Assembly: GCA_033065855.1 (NCBI GenBank)
Contig: JAVXUO010002525.1
Span: 1-64,000 of the forward strand
From: Escallonia rubra
Taxonomy: Eukaryota > Streptophyta > Magnoliopsida > Escalloniales > Escalloniaceae
Direction of reading: 5' to 3'
Length of the DNA: 64,000 nt
Numbering within the stretch: position 1 is the stretch's first letter; every line of letters starts with the position of its first letter. Below are positions 40,270-51,944 of the stretch, piece after piece. A model generated the notes under the pieces. That model saw only the letters and a list, made by a program, of their open reading frames with translations. It was not told where the DNA came from and made no database searches. The position numbers were made by a program, and so were the translations under genes.

Positions 40270-42373
40270 AGACGATAGCTAAATGTTTACATGAAATCCG
40301 ATGATATTTTACCAATGATAACATGACATGTTACCATGGTATGTTAGCCACCACCACTGCTGGCCGCTGGCAGCTGGCCGTCGCCTCCATTGCGCCTCCA
40401 ACATTGCCGACAATTGCCGCCACTGGCAGCCATCGCTGGCCACCACCACTCTATTTTTTAAATTCTTACTTTATCTTGATGCCATTGAAATCCAAATATA
40501 CCAACCCAACTTAATTTTTTCTTGAAATAAAGCTCGTTGGGTTTCAAAAGCACATGGATTTTCTTGGGTTTAGTATACCTAATTCAATCAACCCAAGTTG
40601 CACTCCTAGGTGTAGGCGGCCGTTACTGTGTGAGAATGTCCATAAGTTCGTGACAAACGGCTAACGTTTTATGAAGGTACAAGATCTTATGCAGAATGTA
40701 CAACATTCTAATTGAAACGTAAAACCCTTGTGAGCTGTTACGTGCATGAAAACTTTTGTCCCAAATGGGATACACCCTTTTCCTACGCATTAGCTAAACG
40801 CTAGCTTCTGTGTCTGCATTTTGCTTCTAATATAAACCTCTGCCAACTACCACCGTTCACATGTTGACTATCACGTACGGTTATCTTGCAGCCCCTCCCT
40901 TTGACTTTTAACACATGACATGCTCTTGTATGACAAGGGAAGGGATCGGGTGATTAAAGTAAATGCACTGATTTGTAGGCATAGTTTGAGGGTTAAAGAA
41001 GATGACTTCAATAAACAAAGCTATCATCAAACCCTACTTTAATCTTATACATTTGTCAACCCCTTATACTAATTATATGCTATGTGTTGACAGTTTGATG
41101 ATCCATAATATATTTGTTCCTAGAGAATTATCTGTGGAGTCATGAGCATTGTGGGACGTACACTTGGCACGCCGAGGCCTTCAGCTTCATTGTGATTGTT
41201 TGTATATTAGGGCACCATTTCAACGCGATCTGATCAAGAACATATATTAAGAAACATACCAGTTCAAATTGTACTTGTAGTACATACCAGGCCATTTTTT
41301 GTAGAGGTGCATTGTTTAAGCAGTCAAGTTGTATTAGTGGGCATGATTACAGGTAACCATCCACTCCAACCGTAACCACCGTGGCTGTTCAAAAGTAGGA
41401 CATTGTTTAATATCTTGGAGGAGAAAACCTTCTCTGGTCCTAGCCATTCACGCGGCAACCGCCAAGTATAACGTTCAATTTAGGTTATTGTTTCCTCTAA
41501 GAGTGAAACACGTGAATGACCGTCGTATTCAACAAAATCTAACAATGAGAAAGCAAAAATTTAATTGAAGAACTATATAAGAAAATCGCAAACAAATCTA
41601 TCGACAAAAAATATCGGCACAATAAAGGATTAGAAACGTGGAGAGGGTCATTTGAGTCACAAAATGAATATTGATATCCCAAGTGAACAAAATATGACGG
41701 CTAGATGAAATAAAAAAAAAAAGCAATAAAAGAGATAAGTGATTATGTGATAGAGAGAAAGACTCACCATAGAGATAATTGTCAAATTTTAAGTTTCATA
41801 AAATGAGATTATCTCAAAGGAGGCTATGGTCAACTTATTATCATTTTGTGAGAGATATTTTTGAAACTTAAGTAGGATTAGTAAGTTTAAAAATTTTGAA
41901 AATTTATTTTACAAATTTAGAATTTATAAAAGGTGATTTTTGGGAGGAGAAGGTCAACTTAGTATTTTATTCTGAGAGATAATTTTGAAATTTTAAATAA
42001 GATCATTGAGTTTAAAATTTTTGGAATCCATTTTGAAGTTAGATTGCCATCACAAAAATTTTAAAAAGGAAACAAATATATAAGTAAACATATAAAGGGA
42101 CATTATAAAAAAATCACCTAAGAAGATAATTACTTAGGTTAAAATCTTTTCCTCAATAAGATTAGATATTTTAGGTATGAAAATAATAATAGCTAAAATT
42201 TAGGTTGCTATACTGTAAATTGTCTGTAGAGAGAGATTATATTCAAGATTAGAATTAAAAAAGTTATAAAAAACAAAAATTCACGTGACAAGCTGAGAGA
42301 GTGTCCACATAAGCACTGATGTGGTAACTTTCTCTCAGCTTCGACTTTCATATATATATATATACATATATAT
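40270..42373. other. Intergenic, AT-rich
   Basis: No gene was recognised. Two diverged copies of a unit of about 125 bp lie around 41815-41935 and 41943-42065. They share GAGATAATTTTGAAA, GTCAACTTA and TTTAAAAATTTTG words. A TA-rich tract at 42350-42373 borders the solo LTR. Confidence 0.55.
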
Positions 42374-43610
42374 TGTTAACCCTATGGTTATTTAACCTAG
42401 GATTATATTTAGTTTTGATGATAACTAGCATTGATGTTTATGTTGTCTAACATGCATTGAGTTGATGAAGTAATATGAACTATCTCATACTCATGCAAAT
42501 GGACAATTAGACGAGCAAATCGTTCAAAGACTCTCAACGGAACGCATCTAACAAGAAATTCGTCGATTGAATCTTATAACGCTTTATTTCTTTATTTGTA
42601 AACTAGACGTAGAGAGATGATCGTTACGATGACTGTATACCTAGAACTTGCCCATAGGTTTCCCTTGCATGCATAAAAGTTTTTCATACTTTAAAAACAA
42701 GGAAACTGCATTTTCAGGAATGCAGTCGACTGCAATTTGGACAGTGAGGTATTATAGTCGACTGCCTTGGAATGCAGTCGACTGCAATACTTCCAGTAGC
42801 CTATTACAGTCGACTGCAAGTTGGAAATTTGAATTTCCAACAGCTACTTTGGGAATACAGTCGACTGCAATGGGACATTGCAGTCGACTGCATTTACCGT
42901 TTGGCGTATTGAATGCTCCACCTAACTCCAAACGGTCATATTTATTCCCACCTCTATTAATACTCATTTTGGGCATTGTTTTGATTCATCAATTGCATTC
43001 AAAGCTCTCTTATCTTTCATATTCTCAAAGATCAAATCAATTGTTCAATCTCTCTTGTTTTTCATTGATTTCTCATCCATTTCAAGAGAGCATTTATTGT
43101 GAGCTTACATTTGAGAGATATACACTTTCATAAGTCATCATACACTCATCTCTCTTGTTCTAGTGCTTAAACTTGTACTCATCTATTTCTTGAGAGTAAA
43201 ATCTTGTACACATTTCTTCATCTAAAGTTTCTTGTATCAAAGCTTGGGGTTGTCAAGCTTTGGAGCTTTGGGTTTGTCAAAGCTTGTTCTTGATGTGGGC
43301 ATAGCATCAAGGGATTGTAAGAGGTTCGATTTTGACCCGTAAGGAAGATCATACTAGTGGATTCTATGACCTTTCAAGGGACTTCCTTGAAGGGGTGGAC
43401 GTAGGCTTGAGGGTATATCAAGCCGAACCATTTAATTCTCCTTGTCAAGTATCTCTAAACCCTTCTCTCTTTACTTTATCGTTTTACATTTGTGTTGAGA
43501 TTGGTTGTTTGCTTATTTAAGTTATTGAGATTGGGATTTGTTGTTTGTTAATTTTTAAGTAGTCTTAAAATCCTATTCACCCTCCCTCTAGGGTTATCTT
43601 TTTGGTTTCA
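42374..43610 (+). mobile_element. Solo LTR of a Ty1/Copia element (SIRE/Maximus-like)
   Basis: It begins TGTTAACCCTATGG and ends GGTTATCTTTTTGGTTTCA, with TG..CA borders, 1,237 bp long. The start (TTTAGTTTTGATGATAAC) and the end (CTATTCACCCTCCCTCTAGG) are characteristic of SIRE-type Copia LTRs. TATAT flanks both sides, but the flanks are TA repeats, so the 5-bp duplication is not independent evidence. No primer-binding site or internal region adjoins it, as expected after LTR-LTR recombination. Family age cannot be judged from one LTR. Confidence 0.85.
42721..42892. repeat. Six palindromic AGTCGACT sites inside the solo LTR
   Basis: The core AGTCGACT occurs six times at 42721-42892. Three copies extend to a perfect GCAGTCGACTGC and others to CAGTCGACTG. 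Spacing is 17-51 bp. They lie upstream of a TATA-like ATATTTATT at about 42938, in the expected U3 promoter region. Confidence 0.92.
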
Positions 43611-45333
43611 TATATATATATATATGGTCACTCTACTTTCATTTCTGTTAAACTAATTATTGATTTGTTGCTTGCCTTAACTGAGCCCTTGCATTGGCTT
43701 CGGTTAACCACAGGCCCGTTTGGTACCCATTGCACATGGGAATTAAGTAAGGGCAAAATTTTCAAAGGAAAAATGATATCCTCTTCTCGTATTTCTTTTT
43801 CTTCCTCTTCTTTTCTTCTTCTTCGATCACCTTCCCACCGACCGACACCACCACGACCCCATACTCACCTCTGTCACCCCCGCCACCCTATCATTCTTTT
43901 CTTCTTTGCACCATGCCACCAACTTGACACACTACCCCATCTCTTCCACAACCCACTCCATCACATCCACCACTCAACCTCGCTTAAGTACCACATACAC
44001 TGCCATAAGTCACACCACCACCACCAAATCATCACAACCACATCTCAAACTGACGATCATATGCCCTAACGACTCAACCGTTTGCATAGCCACCACCACC
44101 CATCAACGATGCCTTCGACTGATTATACAAACACTGGCTTAAACGCGGGTCAAATCTCTACCCTCGATTTCTCTCATATTTTATGTTTAAAACAAACCAA
44201 AATAAAAGTCGAGTTGCATTGAAAAAAAACTTCTAATTACGAAGACCAAATTGTGTTTATGATAATGTGGTGACGATGCTCGGAAATTGAATTATGATTA
44301 ATGATCTTCAGGGAACCGAGGATGCTGATGGGATGATGGTAGAACTACAAATTAGGTGGGCTGAACGGGCTCAAGGGTCAGACCGTACCGAACCAACTCC
44401 TAAAAACTCGTACCAATGTCCAGCTCAGCCGATCTACGGCCAAATAATATCAGTTAATGCCCTAAACCAAGAAAATTTGGGTGGGCGTTGATTAAACACG
44501 GGTTGCCTACGTACGGGTTGTCTATGGTTACAAATTAGTTTTTATTTACTTAATTTTTAATCGTATCAATTACCATCCAAGTCTACTTATTAGTCATGAA
44601 TTTTTGTTTATTTCATCTTTAAGCATACCAATTACAATTCAAGTCTGCTAATTAGTCATGATAATAAAGAAAAGTAATATGAAATCTCAAAATAGATTTA
44701 AATATAAGTATGAAAACAAAGTTTTAGGACAAGATAAAAGAAAAAGACAACAGTCTCCAAATACACTCTTATGAAGTCTAATCATCATATCGTATGATAA
44801 GAAACAGCAAAAAAGAAGAAGTATTCAAGGTCTCCAAATACATATGGTTAGAGAATTTTAAAGACTAAATGAAAAAAAACACACACACACACACACATTT
44901 TGTACACATAAGTTAAATATACAATTTACAGTATATAAAGGCTAGACGGGCTAGGTGGGTCTTTAAAAATATTTTTCCTTGTCCAGCCCATACTTTTTAC
45001 GGGTTCAAAATTTCATGCCCATGTCCACCAGGATCTCTATAAAGTAAGTTCATGCCCAAATTTTTACAAGCTGACACGAGTTGTCCAGTCCAAGTTGCTC
45101 CCTTAGATGATAGTGTTGTAGTTGTGATGGGTTGCGGTTTGGGTTGGTATCAAGATCTTTTGGGTAGTGAGCTTGTACGTAGTGGTGGTAGTGGAGGTGG
45201 GTATTGGGTACTGGTGGTAGCAGAGGTGGGTATGGGGTACTGGTGGCGTGGTGGTGGTTGATATGTGAGTGATTGAGGAAGATGATGAATATATATAGGT
45301 GAGTTGGACCAAAACTATAGAAAATAGAAGCTA
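43611..45333. other. Intergenic with CCA-rich and GGT-rich patches
   Basis: Low-complexity CCACCA-rich DNA at about 43830-44110 and GGTGGT-rich DNA at about 45110-45260 create spurious open frames. A CA microsatellite lies at 44878-44898. GGCCCGTTTGGTACC at 43711 resembles the end of a DNA transposon, but no partner end was found. No gene was recognised. Confidence 0.5.
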
Positions 45334-45338
45334 GAACT

Positions 45339-46779
45339 GAGGGACAGGACCGTCAATAAGAGAAAAATAGATCTAAAAAACACGCCGATTTTCAAAGAAG
45401 TACCTAATTTTGAAAAAACGTACCAAATTAGTATTATTGAGAAATTTTCAACAATTTTTCTCTTCCTTAATTTAATCCTTAAAAAAAACTCTCTCTCTCT
45501 ACACCATATTAGTCCCAAACTCTCTCTTTCTTCCGGCTATAATGCACGTGGTAGAAAAAATAGTTCATATTGGACAACCATTAAAGCAGGAATAAACGTG
45601 GCAGCTAGGCTACTCTCACGTCACACATTTCCATCCGCCACCGCCGGCAACAACATCTGGGAACACCCGCGACAATGTCGACAACAAACTCTTAGGCTCT
45701 TCCAACAGCCACCAACTGACCACTCAGCCAAACAAACTCTCAGGCTCTTCCTCGCCGGCTCTTCCAACAGCCCGCCGCAACACACCATAACCGGCCACCA
45801 CCAACGCCGACCGATCATTCGGTTGGTTGGTCAACACCACCGCTCCGCTCCAACGACGCACTCCTCCAGAACCTCTAGCAATCTGCCGCCGGCCGTGACA
45901 TCTTCGTCATTGCCAAATCTGCCGTCGAGGAGATCGTTGCCTCCCCCGCCTCTGCCGTGTCCAAGAAGCTCGCCTTCGACCTAATGCGCTCCACTCGCCT
46001 CACCACCGACCTGTGGGAGACCGTTTGCACCGGAATCCGCATCGATCTCGACTTCCCCGATCCCGATTTCACCACAGCCGCCGTCTCATTGGATTGGTTA
46101 TACAACACCACCGCCGTCCACCAATACCGGCCGAACAACAGCCACTAACCCCCTCCGCAACCCACCATAATCGGTCAACACCACCGCCGACCGCCATTAC
46201 TGACCGAACAACTAACGGCCAGAACATTGCAGCCAAAAGCCACCCACCACCCGTCAAAGCATCGTACCATACGCTATAACCAATCCCAAACCAGATCTGT
46301 TGCCGATCTTGAAATTAGGCCACCCCATTGTCGCCGACAGCCACCCACCGATCGTCGCTGCAAGCCACCATAACCGCAACCAACCCAGCACAACAAACGC
46401 CCGGCAAACCCACGGCCGTGAACAACCACCAATTGTCTGACCACTGCCAATTTTACACCGTCCCTCAACCCAACTATCGCCGTCGCCGCAACCCAACTAC
46501 CAGAGAATAATTTTTTTAGAGAGAGAAGATTTTTTTGGGAGAGAAGAGTTATTTTCTACAGAGAAGAGTTTTTTTAAGGATTAAATTAAGGAAGAGAAAA
46601 ATTGTTGTTGAAAAATTCTCAATAATTTTTAATGTATTTTTCTGTTTTTGTTTTGATTAAATTAAGGAAGACAAAAAATCGAGGTACTGATTTGGTACGC
46701 TTTTTCAAAGTTAGGTACTTCTTTGAAAATTGACGTGTTTTTTAGATTTATTTTTCTGTTATTGACGGTCTTATCCCTC
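45339..46779. mobile_element. Long-TIR non-autonomous element carrying a captured gene piece (Pack-type)
   Basis: The left arm (45339-45505) and right arm (about 46545-46779) are inverted copies. Both contain GACCGTCAATAA, CAAAGAAGTACCTAA, CGTACCAAAT, CTTCCTTAATTTAATC and AAAAAACTCT in mirrored order. The right arm has an extra stretch of roughly 60 bp. The ends read GAGGGACAGG and, inverted, GAGGGATAAG. GAACT flanks both sides (45334-45338, 46780-46784), but a 5-bp duplication fits no common superfamily well, so the class (Mutator-like by its long arms) is uncertain. Between the arms is 1 kb of GC-rich DNA unlike its surroundings, including a TPLATE-derived piece. Confidence 0.8.
45846..46091 (+). 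pseudogene. TPLATE: Captured fragment of TPLATE coding sequence
   Basis: Reading from 45846 gives RSNDALLQ, then QSAAGRDIFVIAKSAVEEIV, ASPASAVSKKLAFDLMRS, TRLTTDLWETVCTGI and LDFPDPDFTTAAVSL. This is the N-terminal part of TPLATE, the plant endocytic adaptor subunit needed for clathrin-mediated uptake, from roughly residue 15 to 95. One in-frame stop lies near 45876, and a few codons are missing between DAL and LQ compared with the family. No other part of TPLATE is present. The piece is about 64% GC against AT-rich surroundings and sits between the inverted arms of a transposon. It is a captured gene scrap, not a gene. Confidence 0.88.
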
Positions 46780-46784
46780 GAACT

Positions 46785-47572
46785 TTTTAACGGCATTCGT
46801 CGTCAGTCAGCTGAGGTACTGATTTGATACGTTTTTTTAAAATTTGGTACTTCTATGACATACTTTCAAACTTGAGTACTAAAAGTGTATTAGGGATAAA
46901 CTTGAGGATATATTTTTAATATTAGACCTAAAATAAAATACAAAAGATTATCGCTTTGCCTCTCGAATTTCGAAAACCAACCAACCATAATTCTCTTCGT
47001 TAACTTCCACTAAACTAACCGACATTGCTTCTAGTAGCCTCGACAGCTCCACCGTACTTCTAACTTTAGTTCAGGAATCACTTTCGGACCAAACCAAACA
47101 AACGCTGCAACAATGCTTAGTCCGCCCTGCTCAAATGACCCTAATGAAATCCTCTGTACGAAGCTCCAACTCTTGAAAACAACCGCCTGCAGCAGCAACA
47201 CCCCACGATCTAAGCTTTTCTATCAATACCCAATTGAAGAAACGTAGAGATTATTTCTTACCAACTCCACCGGTCATCAATCATCAATGTGCTGTTCACT
47301 GAAGTTATTTTCATTCATAGGATCACTGTGAGTTCTTTGGTTTCCACTGATCTGTAAAAATGGCCAAGTTCTTTGGTTTCCACTGATCTGTAAAAATGGT
47401 CAAGTGTTAGCATATGAAGATGGGTTTTACGGCATTTAGTTATGTGTTTCTCGAATGGGTAAAGGCAGTTGATTTTAGCTGGAAAGATGGTGAGTAAATA
47501 AGTCGGAAGCATTATCTTTGTTTACTTGGCCTGCCATTGTGAGGACTGAAGATTCTCTGTTTTGGCAACCTA
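46785..47572 (+). other. Upstream region and leader of the TBL gene
   Basis: The first part repeats the GGTACTGATTTGATACG word of the neighbouring element's arm (about 46814-46860). From about 47040 the sequence is CT- and ACC-rich as in a leader. No other gene was seen. Confidence 0.5.
47331..47402 (+). repeat. 36-bp tandem duplication with small uORFs
   Basis: Two consecutive copies (47331-47366, 47367-47402) start AGTTCTTTGGTTTCCACTGA and differ by one base. Each contributes an ATG (AAAAATGG context). The first opens a short frame MAKFFGFH that stops inside the second copy. The second stops after four codons. It lies 170-240 bp upstream of the main ATG. Confidence 0.85.
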
Positions 47573-50500
47573 ATGACTGTGTTTTATTACAAGAGCTGGG
47601 GCTCTCAGCCACTCAATGTATTCATTGTGATGGGTTCCTTGTTGATTTGTGTATTAGCTATTGGATTCGGGTATTCATATTTATTTCCAGGTGTTCAGCC
47701 AATTATAGAAAATTTTGAGATTCTGCCCCCAGATAATTTAACTACTGAGTGCAATTATTTTGAAGGAAAATGGGTGTATGATGAGAATTACCCTTTGTAT
47801 AATGCTTCGGAATGTCCTTTTGTCGAACGCGGTTTCAGTTGTTTAGCTAACGGTAGAAAAGATAAGGAGTACCTTAAGTGGAGGTGGAAGCCCAATGATT
47901 GTGACATTCCAAATTTTAATGTCAGTGTGGTTTTGGAAAAGCTTCGCGGGAAAAGAATAGTTTTTGTTGGCGATTCGTTAAGTAGAAATCAGTGGGAGTC
48001 TATGATTTGTTTGCTCATGACTGGTGTGGAAGATAAGAGCAGTGTTTATGAAGTCAATGGGCACAAGATTACTAGACGTATTAGGTATTTAAGTGTGCGG
48101 TTTAAATCCTTCAATTTTACGATTGAGTTCTACCGTTCGGTTTATTTGGTGCAGTCTGGCTCCAAGCCAAAAAGTGCACCAAAGAGAGTTAAGTTCACTC
48201 TTCAGCTTGATAAGTTGGATGACATTAGTACTGAGTGGATTAATTCCGATATACTTATCTTTGGTACGGGTCATTGGTGGACACCTGGCAAGCTTTTTAA
48301 TTCGTAAGTATCCTTGTAAATGTACATCAATTTTGTTAGTTGATATGAGGACTATCTTCCGTACTTGTGTTAAATATATCACTTGTGCTTAATTTTTTCT
48401 TTCCCCTGAGGTCAATATGCTATCGTTTCTGAGACTATTCGAAATGCTATCAGTAATATCATGTAGTGATCTTCTAGACCTAATTTGTTTTGGATAGTAC
48501 TTTTACTTCCATAGTTAACTAAGAATGTGCCTGACGTGCATTAAAAATGGAATTTGTACAGAGCATTTAGAATAATAAGCAGCATCTTAACAGAGTCACA
48601 TGCTTTCTGGTCTAGATATCCGGTGTTAGTGAGACTTCTTTAAGCACCAACATGACTCAGAATTTCCATAGGTTTTTTTCTCATGGATATCTACACATAT
48701 CTTGACATTTAGTGCTGACAAGGTTTACTTTATTTGAGCGATAAAATCAGTATAGAAGTTTGTTCAAGTTGAGATGGTGTAATCGGTGATGTGACAGAGT
48801 ATCTGTTCTATCCTTTATTAGTCCACTCAGTGGAGAGTGTGGAAGAAACATGCAAAGAGATGAAGTGACTGTGATTTGTTTCCATAACTAATCATGTACA
48901 AACTTTGTTTAGTTTGTAATCATGCATGCAGTAAGCAACTTGTTACTGGCTTAATACTTCTATTGACATGAGACCATATGAACACAGTGCAAAAGCTTTC
49001 GTTTGGAGTTGTTTCCAACGCGTTCTGTGTGTTTATGCAGCAGTGCCACATTGTTTGCATAATTCTAAATCACATTTGATTAGGAGCAGAAAATATGGCT
49101 TTTTTCATGACATGAGAATGCTTTCTTGAAGCACTTGATGAATTTATTAAAATGTACTCTCTTCACTGTGCTCCGACTTTTAGACATCACAGCATGTAAA
49201 GCTTACTTTTAATACACTTCGCTCATACACGTTGTTAAAGATGTACTCTGGTGCATATGCATTTGCATATGTATGTTGCTGCATTGTATTTGAAAGAAAG
49301 TCGTAGATTGACTTCAATGCTGCCTCTAATGACTACAGTAGCTGGAAAAGTCTGAATTTCAAAGGAGCATGCAATGTCCATCTGTCACTCAAATATTAAA
49401 GTTTTTCAAGAAGCTTGCCATGAACTTAAAACTATAAAATCATCAATAGGAGGTTCTGCAATTTCATAGATGGGAGCCAAATACTTATAACATGTTTGTT
49501 TGGACAGGGGCCGCTATTTCCAGGTTGGTGGAAAATTGAAACTTGGAATGTCAATGAATGCTGCCTACAAAATGGCATTAGCAACTTGGGCATCCTGGGC
49601 CGAAAAAATGGTCAAGACAAATAGAACACAAGTATTCTTTCGGACCTTTGAATCCGCTCATTGGAGGTGCGTTTAAGTAGTTATTACATGTTTGTCAGAT
49701 CTAATCGATAGGATCAATAAATTGTTCTGAATTGTGTCAATCTAGACTTGAGCATCTCAATAAACTGAGTCCCATTGGACGTGGCATGATTTACTTATTC
49801 ACGTGAATGAGGCTAAATGTGAATTGCAGCTTCCGCGGCTCTTTCAGATATGTTGCATACCTTTTGAGTGGGTTCTGTTATCCACCTCTTCTGAGTAAGA
49901 AGCATATTCAGTTATTGTATAACTGTTTTTTCTAGGGTAATTAATTTTCCTTTTTCCCCCCTTGTTCCAAGTGGTGTGTTTATCACTTGGATGTATATAA
50001 TAATGTATTTAGAAAATAAAACCTAGTAAGGTCAGTCCAACTTTCCATTTGAGGACCGAAAATTCGTACCTTGTGAGTAATTCTAGTTGTTATATGCAGT
50101 AATACTATAATAGCGGAACTTATATGACAATTCTGTTATTTATGTCCCTCCTAATGTGGTGCTCCAGAAATATCACTGCAGCAAAGATGTTAAAGATTCA
50201 GTAACTGCCTATTTGGTTGTCCTGTTACAGCTTTCCTTTCTATAGCCTTGTAATAGATATCAATAACAAATTTTTTCAGTAACGCATGAAACATATGCTA
50301 TCTGTTTTTGATCTTCGTATCTTTACCAGCGGTCCAACCCAACGATCTTGCAAGGTAACAAAACAGCCATTGTCAGAAATTACGGGCATCGAGCAAAGCC
50401 CATTTTCAGAAATTGCGATGAAGTTGGTCAAGAATATCACAATACCTGTAACGACGATGCATGTTACTCCCATGACGGCTTTCAGAAACGATGCACATGT

Positions 50501-50612
50501 CGGAACGTGGAGTGAATCGCCATCAGTGCGTGATTGTAGTCATTGGTGCTTGCCAGGAGTTCCTGATACGTGGAATGAGATGCTATTCTCATACATACTT
50601 TCACAGAGATAA
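47573..50612 (+). CDS. Trichome birefringence-like protein (wall polysaccharide O-acetyltransferase family)
   Basis: TBL proteins are Golgi membrane enzymes that add acetyl groups to wall polysaccharides such as xylan, pectin or xyloglucan. Three exons (47573-48303, 49508-49666, 50330-50612) join in frame to 390 codons, close to the family's usual length. Seen in the protein: a short cytosolic start, one membrane segment (about residues 14-37), the Cys-rich TBL domain start (CNYFEGKWVYDENYPLY), the catalytic GDS motif at G133-D134-S135 in VGDSLSRNQWESM, and the C-terminal DxxH (D365-C-S-H368) in DCSHWCLPGVPDTWNE. All hallmark residues are present and no break was found. The exact TBL number and substrate cannot be told from sequence alone. 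It is followed on the same strand by a xylem-type gene. Confidence 0.93.
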
Positions 50613-51363
50613 TGGAATTGTAAGCACAATTTCATCTATTTTTCATACATCACATGAGAATTTAGTTTTTCAGTTCTAATACTCTGCTTTTTGCCACAGG
50701 TTTAGATAACTTGGAGAGGTGTCACCTCTATTCAGGAAACTTCTCCATTTCTTTTTCTTCCACGATTGCTGAGGGCCCTGTGGGTTCTTCTCTATTGCTT
50801 TCTGTTACTAAATTTCTTCACATGCTTCATATGTTCGTTAAGTTTTTTGTTTTTGGGGGAAATGCAGATGTAAGGTTCATAACAGAAATATAACAGGTCT
50901 ATACGCATGGTTGTTACAGTAGTTGGTATAAATTCCAAAGCCGACCCTCATTGCGCTTGCTGATTGTTAAAATTCAGAATATCGCGCTAAAGTTGATAAT
51001 CTCTTACCCGGGTCTCAAACGCGTCTTAGCTGCAGTTTGGTTCGAGCTGTAGTAGTTTTCTCCAAGTTTATTCGCTTGGCGAGCCAAATTTAGTAATCCA
51101 ATCGTCAAACTAGCCGAACTCAAGTGATGTAGGAATTCATGAAATGCATAAAGAATGCAGAAGCAAGCGCAAACATTGAGTCATGATTATCATTTTCATC
51201 ACGTACGCCATGAGATATCCTTTTCTTCTGAAGGTTAAAACAAGCCTGCTAAGCTAAACAATGGAAGCTCTGGACAAGTGTTTTCCAATGCAATCAATCT
51301 CAAGAAAGCTACTTAATATAAAACGTGAAAGCAATCTACTACACAACATGTACCTTCTTCGCC
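50613..51363 (+). other. TBL 3' flank and TED6/7-like upstream region
   Basis: It contains the TBL 3' UTR, then about 500 bp of ordinary upstream DNA. Short open frames match nothing recognised. Confidence 0.5.
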
Positions 51364-51374
51364 ACTATAAATAA
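51364..51374 (+). promoter_or_regulatory. TATA box of the TED6/7-like gene
   Basis: ACTATAAATAA about 70-80 bp before the ATG at 51444 is a good plant TATA match, placing the transcript start near 51395-51400. Confidence 0.7.
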
Positions 51375-51443
51375 GCTCCATGAGGCACTCCCTTCAACAA
51401 ATCAGGCCATTCCAAAATCTTCGCAACTCACCCTACTCGACAA

Positions 51444-51845
51444 ATGGCCTCTCCCACAATCAACTTCGCACCACCTGCACCAGACAGCGATTCCACTGTC
51501 ATAATTGCAGTGTTTGTGTCATTTGGTTCTTTATTCTTCCTTGCATTCCTTTTGGTTGCTGTATGTTACTTCATGAAATGGAGGAAAAAGAAGAACACTC
51601 AAGAAACCGATATTATACGCCGGGAAGAACATCTGAACGTGAAGGGGGCCTTTGCACCCGGACCACACGGAGCACAAGCTGTTGCGATATCAATCGAGGA
51701 CGATATCCACACCGACGAAGTGATCAGAAAGAATGAGGAGTACGAAAAAGGCTTACATGCAAAATCTGCTGATAATAATGCTGATGCTCTTGAGGCTGGA
51801 GGACCCTCCAGTTCAGGCCATCACCAGCTCGAGCACAAGGCCTAA
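51444..51845 (+). CDS. TED6/TED7-like small membrane protein (xylem secondary wall)
   Basis: TED6 and TED7 (tracheary element differentiation-related) are single-pass membrane proteins that help cellulose synthase build xylem secondary walls. This intronless frame encodes 133 residues: a short Pro-containing N-terminus (MASPTINFAPPAPDSDS), one hydrophobic segment (about 18-44), a basic stop-transfer (KWRKKK), then a conserved tail with QETDII, PGPHGAQAVAISIEDD and IHTDEVIRKNEEYEKGLHAK. The tail matches TED7-type proteins. The long Pro/His-rich extracellular region of TED7 is absent, so this is a short form, nearer TED6 in length. An ATG 64 bp upstream is in another frame, and the chosen start gives the conserved protein. 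A TATA box lies about 75 bp upstream. It shares strand and wall-related context with the TBL gene. Confidence 0.85.
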   Translation: MASPTINFAPPAPDSDSTVIIAVFVSFGSLFFLAFLLVAVCYFMKWRKKKNTQETDIIRREEHLNVKGAFAPGPHGAQAVAISIEDDIHTDEVIRKNEEYEKGLHAKSADNNADALEAGGPSSSGHHQLEHKA

Positions 51846-51856
51846 GTCCAAAAACA

Positions 51857-51944
51857 AGAATGAATGAAGTCCCTTATTATGTACTTAATCATTGATTGCC
51901 ATGCTTGTTAGCAAGAATGAATGAAGTCCCTTATTATGTAATGA
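51857..51944 (+). repeat. 30-bp direct repeat in the TED6/7-like 3' UTR
   Basis: AAGAATGAATGAAGTCCCTT plus TATTATGTA occurs at about 51857 and again at about 51914, a small local duplication just after the stop codon. Confidence 0.85.

Noticed and set aside
42721-42892. CRISPR-like or tRNA-like array
   Set aside because: The repeated unit is only 8-12 bp, spacing varies, it lies in a plant LTR, and it cannot fold as a tRNA.
43711-43725. GGCCCGTTTGGTACC as a transposon terminus
   Set aside because: No inverted partner or target duplication could be found within several kilobases.
43602-44142. Thr/His/Pro-rich frames after the solo LTR
   Set aside because: CCA-rich low-complexity sequence with no homology recognised.
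46254-46510. Overlapping frames on both strands in the Pack-type element
   Set aside because: GC-rich DNA without recognised protein. Only the TPLATE segment is supported.
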